Positions 1 to 9,273 of a stretch of DNA of 64,000 bases are shown here, one piece after another. Numbering within the stretch: position 1 is the first letter of the stretch; the number at the start of each line of letters is the position of its first letter. The DNA lies in NCBI RefSeq assembly GCF_006974145.1, contig NZ_CP039456.1:2914499-2978498 (forward strand), in the 5' to 3' direction. The notes beneath the pieces are model-generated. The model searched no databases. It was not told where the DNA came from and saw only the letters and a program-made list of their open reading frames with translations. The DNA is from Changchengzhania lutea. GTDB taxonomy: Bacteria > Bacteroidota > Bacteroidia > Flavobacteriales > Flavobacteriaceae. The translations under genes were made by a program, and so were the position numbers.

Positions 1-1
1 T

Positions 2-1123
2 GGTTTAGCTAGAGAGCGTTCGCAATCTTTAGAAACACTTACTACTGGGGGTTCTGGTTTTGGTATTTCAAGTTTCCCAGCAGCTATTAACAGAGGTTGG
101 ATATCGAAAGACGAAGCCATTCAACAATTAAAAAAAATATTAACATTTCTTGAAAATGCTGACACATATCATGGTGTTTTTTCACATTGGTACCTGAATA
201 CAGGTACAACACAACCTTTTGGTAATAAAGACGACGGAGGTGATATTGTTGAAACCGCATTTTTAATTCAAGGACTGCTAATTAACAGACAATATTTTTC
301 AGGCAACAGTGCCGACGAAATTGATATTCGCGATAGGATTACTGCCATATGGGAAGATGTAGAATGGGATTGGTATACGCAAGGCAACAAATCGATCACT
401 TGGCATTGGTCTACAAACTATGAGTTTGAACTAAATCATATAATTAGTGGTTGGAATGAGGCATTGATTGTTTACGTTTTGGCAGCATCTTCACCTACAC
501 ATCCTATTGATAAAGAAACTTACGACAATGGTTGGGCACGCAATGGTGACATAAAAAACGAAGGAACATTTTATGGTCATTTCTTGCCACTGGGAGAAAA
601 TTTAGGTGGCCCCTTATTTTTCGCTCATTATTCATTTATTGGTCTAGATCCTAGGGGATTAGAGGATCAATATGCCAATTACTTTGAACAAAATCAAGCA
701 CACTCACTTATCAACTACGAATATTGCATAGCTAACCCAAAAGGTTATGCTGGGTATAGTGGACATAGTTGGGGTCTTACAGCAAGCGATAACAATACTG
801 GATATGCGGCCCATAGCCCAACAAATGATCTGGGTATAATAACCCCTACTGCGGCATTATCATCTTTTCCATATACACCCAATGAATCCAAAAAAGCTTT
901 GGAATATTTTTATTACAACTTGAATCAAAATTTATGGGGAGACTATGGTTTTTATGATGCTTTTTCCGAACATTTTAATTGGTACGCAGATGGCTATTTG
1001 GCGATTGATCAAGGACCGATAGTAGCCATGATAGAAAATTATAGATCACAATTATTATGGACGCTATTTATGCAAGACCAAGAAATAAAAGATGGATTAA
1101 CAAAATTAGGATTCACATACTAA
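2..1123 (+). CDS. GH144-type endo-beta-glucanase, 5' end outside the window
   Basis: The reading frame is open from base 2, so the gene starts upstream and only about 373 C-terminal residues are seen. The protein aligns along its whole visible length with the intact paralogue at 7066-8472: shared segments include GGSGFG, FLENAD, DDGGDIVETAFLIQGL, the WDWYTQ/WHWS region, GGPLFFAHYSF, the WGLTAS motif, the AHSP.ND.G...PTAA run and the LAIDQGP end. These are hallmarks of the PF10091 'glycoamylase' family, which contains GH144 endo-beta-1,2-glucanases. By family knowledge it would cut a beta-glucan backbone at or outside the outer membrane. Exact linkage is inferred, not shown. It is followed after 19 bases by a decayed copy of itself. 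Confidence 0.85.
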   Translation, partial: GLARERSQSLETLTTGGSGFGISSFPAAINRGWISKDEAIQQLKKILTFLENADTYHGVFSHWYLNTGTTQPFGNKDDGGDIVETAFLIQGLLINRQYFSGNSADEIDIRDRITAIWEDVEWDWYTQGNKSITWHWSTNYEFELNHIISGWNEALIVYVLAASSPTHPIDKETYDNGWARNGDIKNEGTFYGHFLPLGENLGGPLFFAHYSFIGLDPRGLEDQYANYFEQNQAHSLINYEYCIANPKGYAGYSGHSWGLTASDNNTGYAAHSPTNDLGIITPTAALSSFPYTPNESKKALEYFYYNLNQNLWGDYGFYDAFSEHFNWYADGYLAIDQGPIVAMIENYRSQLLWTLFMQDQEIKDGLTKLGFTY

Positions 1124-1142
1124 CTAAATTTAAAAAAGAGGA

Positions 1143-1482
1143 ATGAATTCGCAAAAGTTATATTGTATTATATTTTTAATAATACTTAATAGTTGTGGTG
1201 GTAAAGATAAGACTACTACATCAGCGACTAGTACAATTGAAAAAGGTATTGCAATTATTCTTTCTTCAAATGAATTATTGGGTTTAGTGCAAAAACAAAC
1301 CTTTAAGTATTTTTGGGGTTTTTCCGAATTCACAAGTGGCATGGCCGGGGAGCGTACACAAACCCCAATTATGGTCACTATGGAGGCATCTGGTTGGTGT
1401 TTCATGTTTTCCAAAAACAATTAAACCGAGAGGATGGATTTCTAAAGCAGAAGGTATTCAACAATTAAAAAAAGAGTCATGA
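1143..1482 (+). pseudogene. decayed third GH144 copy (N-terminal remnant)
   Basis: The first part reads as a lipoprotein start (signal peptide, lipobox LNSC at residues 15-18) followed by a segment (QKQTFKYFWGF, then GMAGERTQ) matching the N-terminus of the intact GH144 at 7066. The frame then fails and stops at 1424. In the +1 frame, coding similarity resumes at about 1396-1482 (GVSCFP, then PRGWISKAEGIQQLKKE), matching the segment just after it in the upstream paralogue (GISSFP, NRGWISKDEAIQQLKK), and ends in TGA at 1480-1482. The rest of the roughly 450-residue enzyme is missing. This is a frameshifted and truncated remnant, not a short functional gene. Confidence 0.85.
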
Positions 1483-1567
1483 CTAGATTATAAATATTAA
1501 ATCTAATAGTAGATATAACATAGTAAAGATTGTAAAAAAAAATAGAATAAATATTAAATAAATTATT

Positions 1568-3547
1568 ATGAAAACAACTAAATTTTATCTAAATGCATGT
1601 ATGCTTTTTATAGTGTTGATATTTTGTGCATCTTGTGAGGATGAATTAGACAAATATCCAACAATAGCATATGCGCCATGTGAAGATACTAATGTTACAG
1701 TAGATATTAATATTATCTCGGATTTCGAATGTCAGGCAAATATAGAGTTGCCAGGTGTTGAAGCCGTAAGAAATCCTGCCGAAATACAAATCAATAAAAG
1801 CAAGTTTGTTGGTAAATATATAGACGGTACTGGCGCTTGGGATGCTTTGATTATTGATTATGGGGCTCCTATAGACTTGTCAACATATAATACTTTTAAA
1901 TTAAAAGTCAAGACAGTAATTGAGGGAACGCTCATAGTAAAATTGGAAGGGGGTACTTCTATACCATTCGAAAAAACAGCTACTGTTACTGGAGATAATG
2001 GATGGACAGAATATTCATTTGATTTTAGTGATCAATTTAATCAAAATCATAACAAACTTGTACTCTTCTTTAATGCAGGTGTTGATACTGGTGGTACAGA
2101 TGTATATTATATAGATGACCTTAAATATGAATCATCTGTAGATCCTTGTGTCGGAGTTGCTCCAGATCTTAGTATAGTCAGTGATTTTGATTGTCAAATG
2201 AATCAAGACATTCCAGAGGTTGAAAAAGTAGCTACTCCCAATAAAAATGATATTAATAGCAGTAAATTTTCTGGTAAATATATTGATGAAGTTGGTGCAT
2301 GGGATGCAGTAATAATAGACTTTGGTGCTCCAATAGACCTGTCATTAAATAATGTACTTAATATAAAAGTTTTTGCACCAGTAGCAGGTATTTTAAAAGC
2401 CAAGTTAGAAGGTGGTACTTCAGGTGGGATTGAAGTTGATGCCCAAATCACGAATACCGGTGTATGGGAGGAATATACCTTTGATTTTAGCAGTCAAGCA
2501 ACAGAAAACCATCAAAAAATAGTACTCTTCTTTAATGCAGGTGTAGACACCGATGGTACTGAGGTTTATTTTATGGATGATTTAAAATTTACAGAACTTT
2601 CAGATCCTTGTATTGGTGTAGCCACTGATTTAAGTGTTATTAATGATTTTAATTGTCAACAAAATTCAACGATACCTGGTTTTATACCAAATGAAATAGT
2701 TGCAAACCCAGATTTAAATGCAGCCAATCCGAGTGATGCGGTATTAGAAGTAACAGATAACGGTACCGATGCTTGGGATGCATTAGTGCTTGATTATGGT
2801 GGCGTAATTGATTTAACAACTAAAAATTATTTAAGAATTAAAATTTTATCAACTAGGGCAGTCCCTTTATTGGCAAAATTAGAAGGAGGCTCATCTGGGG
2901 CAAAAGAAGTTTGGGGAGACATTACTACAACTGATGCTTGGACAGAATACATTTTTGATTTTAGTGATCAGGCAGCAGAAAATCATCAAAAAGTGGTATT
3001 CTTTTTTAATGGAGGGCAAACTGATGGCACAGCATCTGATATTTATTATATTGATGATATACGATTTAGTGAATTTGACCCTTGTTTCGGAGTGTCAATA
3101 GATACAAGTATTGCTAATGATTTTGAATGTCAACAAAACTATGACGTAGTATGTTGTATAGAGACCGTTATCATCGATAATCCTGATGTAAGCGGAATCA
3201 ATACCAGTAACAGTGTTCTTGAAGTCACAGATAATGGAACAGATGCTTGGGATGCATTAGTACTTGATTTCGGAGCCGTAATTGACTTATCTGTAAAAAA
3301 TCAACTAAAAATAAAAATTCTGTCAACTGGAACAGTGCCGCTGTTGGCTAAACTAGAAGGAGGATCTTCTACACCTGCGGAAGTTTGGGGGAATATTGAT
3401 ACTGCTAACGTCTGGACAGAGTACACCTTTGATTTTAGTGGTCAAGCAGCAGAAAACCATCAAAAAATAGTATTCTTTTTCAATGGTGGTGAAACAAACG
3501 GAACCGCTACCGACATTTATTATATTGATGATATTGAATGGCAATAA
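1568..3547 (+). CDS. lipoprotein with four tandem glycan-binding-like repeats
   Basis: A 659-residue lipoprotein: hydrophobic signal followed by lipobox CASC with the lipidated Cys at residue 23. The mature part is four repeats of about 145-150 residues (about 45-191, 200-344, 353-502, 512-659). Each starts with a D-F-x-C-Q element, has a WDA(L/V)(I/V)(I/L)D(Y/F)G core and a KLEGG(T/S)S strand, and ends in a segment like NHQKIVLFFNAG then VYYIDDL. Repeats 1 and 2 resemble each other more than they resemble 3 and 4, which share an ATDNGTDAWDALVLD-like variant. The beta-rich pattern and position between GH144 genes suggest a surface glycan-binding protein that presents polysaccharide to the outer-membrane machinery. 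I cannot assign a CBM family. A strong terminator follows. Confidence 0.7.
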   Translation: MKTTKFYLNACMLFIVLIFCASCEDELDKYPTIAYAPCEDTNVTVDINIISDFECQANIELPGVEAVRNPAEIQINKSKFVGKYIDGTGAWDALIIDYGAPIDLSTYNTFKLKVKTVIEGTLIVKLEGGTSIPFEKTATVTGDNGWTEYSFDFSDQFNQNHNKLVLFFNAGVDTGGTDVYYIDDLKYESSVDPCVGVAPDLSIVSDFDCQMNQDIPEVEKVATPNKNDINSSKFSGKYIDEVGAWDAVIIDFGAPIDLSLNNVLNIKVFAPVAGILKAKLEGGTSGGIEVDAQITNTGVWEEYTFDFSSQATENHQKIVLFFNAGVDTDGTEVYFMDDLKFTELSDPCIGVATDLSVINDFNCQQNSTIPGFIPNEIVANPDLNAANPSDAVLEVTDNGTDAWDALVLDYGGVIDLTTKNYLRIKILSTRAVPLLAKLEGGSSGAKEVWGDITTTDAWTEYIFDFSDQAAENHQKVVFFFNGGQTDGTASDIYYIDDIRFSEFDPCFGVSIDTSIANDFECQQNYDVVCCIETVIIDNPDVSGINTSNSVLEVTDNGTDAWDALVLDFGAVIDLSVKNQLKIKILSTGTVPLLAKLEGGSSTPAEVWGNIDTANVWTEYTFDFSGQAAENHQKIVFFFNGGETNGTATDIYYIDDIEWQ

Positions 3548-3613
3548 TATAGTAATTACTACTTAAATAAAAGAAAGTATTAATTGAATAATTTATTTTG
3601 AATTAGTTTTAGT

Positions 3614-3648
3614 GAAAAGGAGAGGCTTATTACATTCCTCTCCTTTTC
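3614..3648 (+). terminator. Rho-independent-type hairpin after the repeat lipoprotein
   Basis: Perfect 12-base arms GAAAAGGAGAGG (3614-3625) and CCTCTCCTTTTC (3637-3648) enclose an 11-base loop, about 65 bases after the stop codon at 3547. It lies between two same-strand genes, so it probably caps or attenuates the upstream transcript, separating the binding protein from the downstream enzyme genes. Confidence 0.75.
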
Positions 3649-3778
3649 AATCTATTGAAAAAAAAATAATTTTGATGAAACTGATGTAGCAGAAACCCCA
3701 TAGTTGAAGCAAATGCTTATCCTCTATTTTTATGCTTCCAGCAATATTTAAGTCGAACATATAAATCATTAAGGAATC

Positions 3779-6700
3779 GTGGACAAAATTAAAATCCTTC
3801 AAAGTACAATATTCACTTTGACATTATTAGTGATGGCATGTCAAAACCCACAGCGAAACCTTTATCCCGTTAGTGTATCAGGGTCTTTGCAATTGTTGCT
3901 TCCAGAGAGAACAGGAATTGATTTCAGTAATACAATTCAAGAATCGGCTAAAATAAACCACTTATATTACAGTCAAATATATAATGGAGCTGGAGTGGCT
4001 ATAGGAGATATCAATAATGATGGTTTGCCAGACATATTTTTTTGTGGCAATCAAGTCAATGATAGATTATATTTAAATAAAGGAAATTTTCAATTTGAAG
4101 ACATTACCAAAAAGTCTAGAGCAGCAAGAAGCCCTGGCTGGTCATGTGGAGTAACCATGGCAGACGTAAATGCTGATGGATATTTGGATATTTATATCAG
4201 TAGAAATGGTGAATCTATGAATCCTGAAGAACGTAAAAACCAATTATATATTAATAACAAAGATCTCTCATTTACTGAATCTGCAATGTTATACGGGCTT
4301 GCAGATGCAGGGTTTTCTTCGCAAGCAGTCTTTTTTGATATGGACAATGATGGTGATTTAGATATGTACCAAGTTAATCAGCCTCCAGATCCAAGATTAT
4401 TTACGCGTTATAAAATCCCGAAAGAGAGGGAGTTATATTATTCGGATAAACTTTATAGAAACGAGAATGGTAAATATCAAGATGTTTCTAATCATGTGGG
4501 CTTATCAAATGTTCTAGCACATGGGTTAAGTGTTAGTGCATCCGATTTTAATAATGATGGATGGATGGATTTATATATAGCCAATGACTACGATGAGCCA
4601 GACTTTATGTATTATAATAATGGCGACGGAACCTTTCAAAATGTGATTGATGAGACATTGAAACATATTTCTAGGTTTAGTATGGGAACCGATACTGGAG
4701 ACATTAATAATGATGGTTTAATGGATTTAATTACCCTCGATATGGCTGCAGAGGACCACTACCGCTCCAAAACCAATATGGGCTCTATGAGTAATGCAGA
4801 TTTTAATAAACTGGTTATGTCGGGGAAGCATTATCAATTCATGTTTAATACACTACAAATTAATTCAGGTATGGGTGGTTTTTATGATGTTGGTAATATG
4901 ACGGGACTTGCCAAAACAGACTGGAGCTGGGGAGCATTAATGGTGGATTTGGATAATGATGGGTTGAAAGATATTGTAGTCTCTAATGGTATTAAAAAAG
5001 ATATTAGAAACAATGATTTTTTGAGCAGTGTAAAAGAAACGTTGAACAGTGGTTCTAAAAACTTTTTTAGCATGAGTAAACAAGCACCTTCTGCACCACT
5101 TTCCAATTATATTTTTAAAAATAAAAGAAATTTAGAATTTGAAAAAGTGGCTAAAGAATGGGGATTTGATACTCCCGGATATTCAAGTGGCACAGCCTAT
5201 GGAGATCTTGATAACGATGGCGATTTAGACATAGTTATAAATAATATGGATGCACCAGCATTTGTTTATGAAAACAAAGCAACTGGCAATTATTTAAAAA
5301 TAGCTTTTAAAGGTTCAGAAAAGAACAAATTTGGTTATGGTGCCAAAGCAATTATCCATCATAATGGTAAAATGCAGATAGCAGAAAATATAGTAACACG
5401 GGGATACTTTTCTTCTGTAGAGCCAGATGTATTTTTTGGTCTAGGAAAAGATACGAAAATTGATACAGTTGAAGTGATTTGGGCGGATGGAAAAGCAATC
5501 AATTTTCATGGAATTAAAGCCAATACAACCTTAATTGCCAAATACTCCAAATCAAAATTGGTTGAAAAGGAACCAGATAAAACAGAAACACTTTTTACCC
5601 AAATCAGAGCATCTGAATTAGGAATTGCATTTGTTCATAAAGAAAATGAATTTGATGATTTTGCTAGAGAAATACTTCTGCCTCATAAATTATCACAAAA
5701 CGGACCATTTTCTGCTGTTGCTGATGTTAATAAAGACGGATTAGAAGATGTTTTTATAGGAGGAGCCAGCGGTCAAAGCGGTATTCTCTATCTTCAAGGT
5801 TCGAATGGCATATTTAGTAAAAGTTCTTCGCAACCTTGGGAACAAGATGCGGTTTCAGAAGATTTGGAATGTTTATTTTTGGATGTAGATGGAGATAATG
5901 ACAATGATCTGTTTGTGGCTAGTGGAGGCAATGAATTTAAAAATGGAGTTAAAACCCTACAGGACCGTATCTATTTAAACAACGGGCATGGAGAGTTCAT
6001 AAGAGATGCAAAAGCACTTCCTTCAATATATGAAAATTCACAAAATGTAGAAGCGGCAGATATTGATGGAGATGGTGACCTTGATCTATTTGTAGGCACA
6101 CGGCTTAATGCTGGCAAATACCTATACCCTGCCAGCAGTCATCTACTTATCAATAATAAGGGAAGATATACGGATTTAACATTTCAAATTGCCCCAATGT
6201 TACAAAATATAGGTATGGTTACCGATGCCGTTTTTACTGACATTGATAAAGATGGCGATGAAGATTTGATGGTAGTGGGCGAATGGATGCAGATAATTCT
6301 ACTCGAAAATCAAAATAACATATTTACAAATAGTTCAGATAAATGGGGATTAAAAGATACAAGAGGATTATGGTGGTCAATTACGACAAGTGATTTGGAC
6401 AACGATGGCGATGATGACTATATTATTGGAAATCTTGGTGAAAATAATAAATTTAAAGCTTCTAAAGAACATCCTTTTAAAATCTATGCAAATGATTTCG
6501 ACAATAATGGTAGCAATGATATAGTATTGTCAAATTTTTATAAGGATAACTATGTTCCCGTTAGAGGCAAAGAATGTACGAGTCAGCAGATGCCCTTTAT
6601 ATCGGAAAAATTTAAGGATTATAGCACTTATGCCTCGGCAAACCTAGTAGATATCTTTACCGAACAAAAACTACAGAACGCCGTAGAATACGAGGTCAGT

Positions 6701-7069
6701 AATTTTGAGAGTATTATTTTGATTAATGATGGTAAACGGTTAGTCCGTAAACCTTTAGTTATTCAAGTGCAGGTTTCCCCAATTAAATCCTCAATAGTTG
6801 AAGATTTTGATAATGATGGAAATAAAGATATTCTGATAGTGGGTAATCATTATCCAACAGAAGTTGAAACGGTTCGCTATGATTCAGGAATAGGAACAGT
6901 TCTTATGGGAGATGGCAAAGATAATTTTAATGCCATACCTCCTTCAAAAAGTGGCTTTTATGTTCCTTATGATAGCAGGAGTGTTGCATTGGTTAAGGGA
7001 AAAGATAAAAATTATATATTAATTACTAATAACAACGACATGCCAATATTGTATACCTATAACAAATGA
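3779..7069 (+). CDS. CRTAC/ASPIC family lipoprotein with FG-GAP (VCBS-type) repeats
   Basis: A 1096-residue lipoprotein. The GTG at 3779 is favoured because AAGGA sits just upstream (3771-3775) and it yields a proper signal peptide ending in lipobox VMAC (about residues 18-21). The body carries many acidic calcium-binding loops of the FG-GAP type (DINNDGLPD, DMDNDGDLDM, DLDNDGDLDI, DIDGDGDLDL, DFDNDGNKDI) that build beta-propellers. Residues about 520-591 match the ASPIC/UnbV domain (YGAKAIIHHNGK through VIWADGK). Proteins of this layout and length are common in Bacteroidota polysaccharide loci; their exact role is not established, but binding or scaffolding at the cell surface is usual inference. 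Its stop overlaps the ATG of the next gene (ATGA). Confidence 0.8.
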   Translation: MDKIKILQSTIFTLTLLVMACQNPQRNLYPVSVSGSLQLLLPERTGIDFSNTIQESAKINHLYYSQIYNGAGVAIGDINNDGLPDIFFCGNQVNDRLYLNKGNFQFEDITKKSRAARSPGWSCGVTMADVNADGYLDIYISRNGESMNPEERKNQLYINNKDLSFTESAMLYGLADAGFSSQAVFFDMDNDGDLDMYQVNQPPDPRLFTRYKIPKERELYYSDKLYRNENGKYQDVSNHVGLSNVLAHGLSVSASDFNNDGWMDLYIANDYDEPDFMYYNNGDGTFQNVIDETLKHISRFSMGTDTGDINNDGLMDLITLDMAAEDHYRSKTNMGSMSNADFNKLVMSGKHYQFMFNTLQINSGMGGFYDVGNMTGLAKTDWSWGALMVDLDNDGLKDIVVSNGIKKDIRNNDFLSSVKETLNSGSKNFFSMSKQAPSAPLSNYIFKNKRNLEFEKVAKEWGFDTPGYSSGTAYGDLDNDGDLDIVINNMDAPAFVYENKATGNYLKIAFKGSEKNKFGYGAKAIIHHNGKMQIAENIVTRGYFSSVEPDVFFGLGKDTKIDTVEVIWADGKAINFHGIKANTTLIAKYSKSKLVEKEPDKTETLFTQIRASELGIAFVHKENEFDDFAREILLPHKLSQNGPFSAVADVNKDGLEDVFIGGASGQSGILYLQGSNGIFSKSSSQPWEQDAVSEDLECLFLDVDGDNDNDLFVASGGNEFKNGVKTLQDRIYLNNGHGEFIRDAKALPSIYENSQNVEAADIDGDGDLDLFVGTRLNAGKYLYPASSHLLINNKGRYTDLTFQIAPMLQNIGMVTDAVFTDIDKDGDEDLMVVGEWMQIILLENQNNIFTNSSDKWGLKDTRGLWWSITTSDLDNDGDDDYIIGNLGENNKFKASKEHPFKIYANDFDNNGSNDIVLSNFYKDNYVPVRGKECTSQQMPFISEKFKDYSTYASANLVDIFTEQKLQNAVEYEVSNFESIILINDGKRLVRKPLVIQVQVSPIKSSIVEDFDNDGNKDILIVGNHYPTEVETVRYDSGIGTVLMGDGKDNFNAIPPSKSGFYVPYDSRSVALVKGKDKNYILITNNNDMPILYTYNK

Positions 7070-8472
7070 AAAGAAGTTTAATTTTACAAATCCTTATATT
7101 GAAGCGAATGGATAACGTAAAAATACTTTTACTAGTACTTTTTGTAACTATCCTCTCTTGTAGTAAAAATACACAAAACAATAGTCCAACAGGCGATCTT
7201 CCTGACCCTGATCCTGAGCCAAAAATAACTAATGAAGAACTAATGGATTTGACCCAACAAACTACATTCAAATATTTTTGGGATTTTGCCAATGCAAATT
7301 CCGGTGCTGCAAAAGAGCGCTACCACCCTAATGAACCAACACTCAATCAAAATGTAGTAACTTCTGGTGGTACAGGTTTCGGGTTGATGAGTATTCTTGT
7401 AGCCATTGAGCGGGGATTTATTACAAGAGCACAAGGGGTTGAAAGATTAACTAAAATACTCGCTTTTTTAGAAAATGCCGATAGATTTCATGGCGCATGG
7501 TCACATTGGATTGATGGAAATTCAGGGCGTGTGATACCTTTCAGTGCCAATGATGATGGGGGCGATTTGGTGGAAACCGCATTTTTGGTACAAGGACTTA
7601 TTTGCATAAAAGAATATTTAAAAAATTGCTCAGATACCGAAAAAGCTCTGGCAACAAAAGCAGATACCCTTTGGAAAGGTGTAGAATGGAATTGGTATAC
7701 CCAAAATCAAGACGTTTTATACTGGCATTGGAGTCCTAACTTTGGCTTTGAGAAGAACTTAAAACTCACGGGCTATAACGAGGTATTGATTACTTATATT
7801 TTAGGAGCAGCCTCTCCCGATTATAGCATCACTAAAGGGGCATACGAAAAAGGTTGGGCAAGTTCTGGGGGCATTGTTTCTTCTAGCTCACAATATGGTT
7901 TTCCTTTGGTACTTAAGCATGCAGGTGGCTCAAATTTTGGAGGGCCTTTGTTTTTTAGCCATTATTCTTTTTTAGGATTGAATCCTAAAAATTTAAGCGA
8001 TCAATATGCCAATTACTGGAACCTTGTTGTGAATCACACTAAAATTAACCGTCAATATTGTATTACAAATCCAAAAAGCTATACTGATTATGGTCCAGAT
8101 TGTTGGGGTCTAACGGCTAGTTATTCTAGAAATACCGATGGTGCTAGAGGGTATTCAGCCCATAGTCCATCAAACGACAAAGGTGTTGTGTCGCCCACAG
8201 CAGCTATAAGTTCTATACCATATACCCCATCCGAATCTCTAAAAGTTATGCATTATCTATATCAAAATAAGGACAAATTATTAGGTCCCGCAGGATTTTA
8301 TGATGCCTTTAGTCCGCATTTTAATTATTGGGTGACCGAAACCTATTTAGCTATCGATCAAGGGCCGCAAATTGTCATGATTGAAAACCATAGAACGGGT
8401 TTGCTTTGGAATTTATTTATGCAAAATGAGGATGTTAAAAAGGGATTGAATAAATTAGGGTTTAATTATTAA
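7066..8472 (+). CDS. GH144-type endo-beta-1,2-glucanase-like lipoprotein
   Basis: Full-length paralogue (468 residues from 7066) of the truncated enzyme at the window start. The ATG at 7066 overlaps the previous stop; the ATG at 7108 gives a more classical lipoprotein signal (MDNVKILLLVLFVTILSC), so translation may begin there. The mature protein has the PF10091 fold markers: TTFKYFWDFA, GGTGFGLM, DDGGDLVETAFLVQGL, a WYTQ segment, GGPLFFSHYSF, WGLTAS, SAHSPSNDKGVVSPTAAISS and AIDQGP. Characterised GH144 members hydrolyse beta-1,2-glucan to sophorose and short oligosaccharides. The GH3 two genes downstream would fit as the next enzyme. Linkage preference here is inference from family membership. 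Confidence 0.85.
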   Translation: MKRSLILQILILKRMDNVKILLLVLFVTILSCSKNTQNNSPTGDLPDPDPEPKITNEELMDLTQQTTFKYFWDFANANSGAAKERYHPNEPTLNQNVVTSGGTGFGLMSILVAIERGFITRAQGVERLTKILAFLENADRFHGAWSHWIDGNSGRVIPFSANDDGGDLVETAFLVQGLICIKEYLKNCSDTEKALATKADTLWKGVEWNWYTQNQDVLYWHWSPNFGFEKNLKLTGYNEVLITYILGAASPDYSITKGAYEKGWASSGGIVSSSSQYGFPLVLKHAGGSNFGGPLFFSHYSFLGLNPKNLSDQYANYWNLVVNHTKINRQYCITNPKSYTDYGPDCWGLTASYSRNTDGARGYSAHSPSNDKGVVSPTAAISSIPYTPSESLKVMHYLYQNKDKLLGPAGFYDAFSPHFNYWVTETYLAIDQGPQIVMIENHRTGLLWNLFMQNEDVKKGLNKLGFNY

Positions 8473-8478
8473 TATAGA

Positions 8479-9270
8479 ATGGCATATTCAAAAAACATAA
8501 AATTATTGGTATTGCTATTCATTTTCTTCGGAAGTAAAATGAGTGCACAAGAAACATTTTATAAGGCGGAAAATTTCATCAATAATCAAGATACATTACA
8601 GTACCGCATTATGTATCCTAAAAATTTTGATAAAACAAAGCCATATCCAATAGTATTATTTCTGCATGGAGCAGGAGAGCGCGGTAATAATAATAAAACA
8701 CAATTGGTTCATGGAAGCTCGGTATTTGCTTCAAAAAAGAACAGAAAAAATTTTCCAGCCATCGTTATTTTTCCACAGTGCCCCAAAACATCCTATTGGG
8801 CAAATGCAAAAATCGATAGGTCAACAAAACCCATAAAATTGGAGTTTCCTCTAGACATCGATCCTACAAAACAGCTCGATTTGGTTATGCAGTTAATGGA
8901 TAATATGCTTGCTAAGCCATACGTTGATGACACTAGAATTTACGTCGGTGGTCTATCAATGGGAGGTATGGGTACTTTCGAAATTTTGTATAGAAAACCT
9001 GAACTGTTTGCGGCAGCCTTTACTATTTGTGGCGCTGGTAATCCTGAAGCCACAGAGAAATATGCTAAGACAACGCCACTTTGGGTATTTCATGGAGCCA
9101 ATGATGATGTTGTAAATCCGCAATCTTCAGTCGATATGATAAGTGGAATATTAAAATATGGTGGAAAGCCGAATTTTACACTTTATGCTAAAGACAATCA
9201 CAATAGTTGGGATTCTGCATTTTCAGAACCTAATTTATTATCCTGGTTATTTTCAAACACTAAACAATAA
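8479..9270 (+). CDS. secreted prolyl-oligopeptidase-like esterase (alpha/beta hydrolase)
   Basis: 263 residues with an N-terminal Sec signal (MAYSKNIKLL... cleavable near MSAQ, residues 21-24). Alpha/beta-hydrolase elements in order: oxyanion region FLHGAGERG (about 61-69), nucleophile elbow GGLSMGG with Ser160, acid in HGANDDVV (Asp209 or 210), and catalytic His241 in the segment DNHNSWDSAF. This layout is that of COG4099-type phospholipase/carboxylesterases and feruloyl- or acetyl-esterase-like enzymes encoded in polysaccharide loci. It probably removes acyl decorations in the periplasm so that the glycosidases can work. Six bases separate it from the GH144 gene and three from the GH3 gene, so it is operonic. 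Confidence 0.8.
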   Translation: MAYSKNIKLLVLLFIFFGSKMSAQETFYKAENFINNQDTLQYRIMYPKNFDKTKPYPIVLFLHGAGERGNNNKTQLVHGSSVFASKKNRKNFPAIVIFPQCPKTSYWANAKIDRSTKPIKLEFPLDIDPTKQLDLVMQLMDNMLAKPYVDDTRIYVGGLSMGGMGTFEILYRKPELFAAAFTICGAGNPEATEKYAKTTPLWVFHGANDDVVNPQSSVDMISGILKYGGKPNFTLYAKDNHNSWDSAFSEPNLLSWLFSNTKQ

Positions 9271-9273
9271 CAT

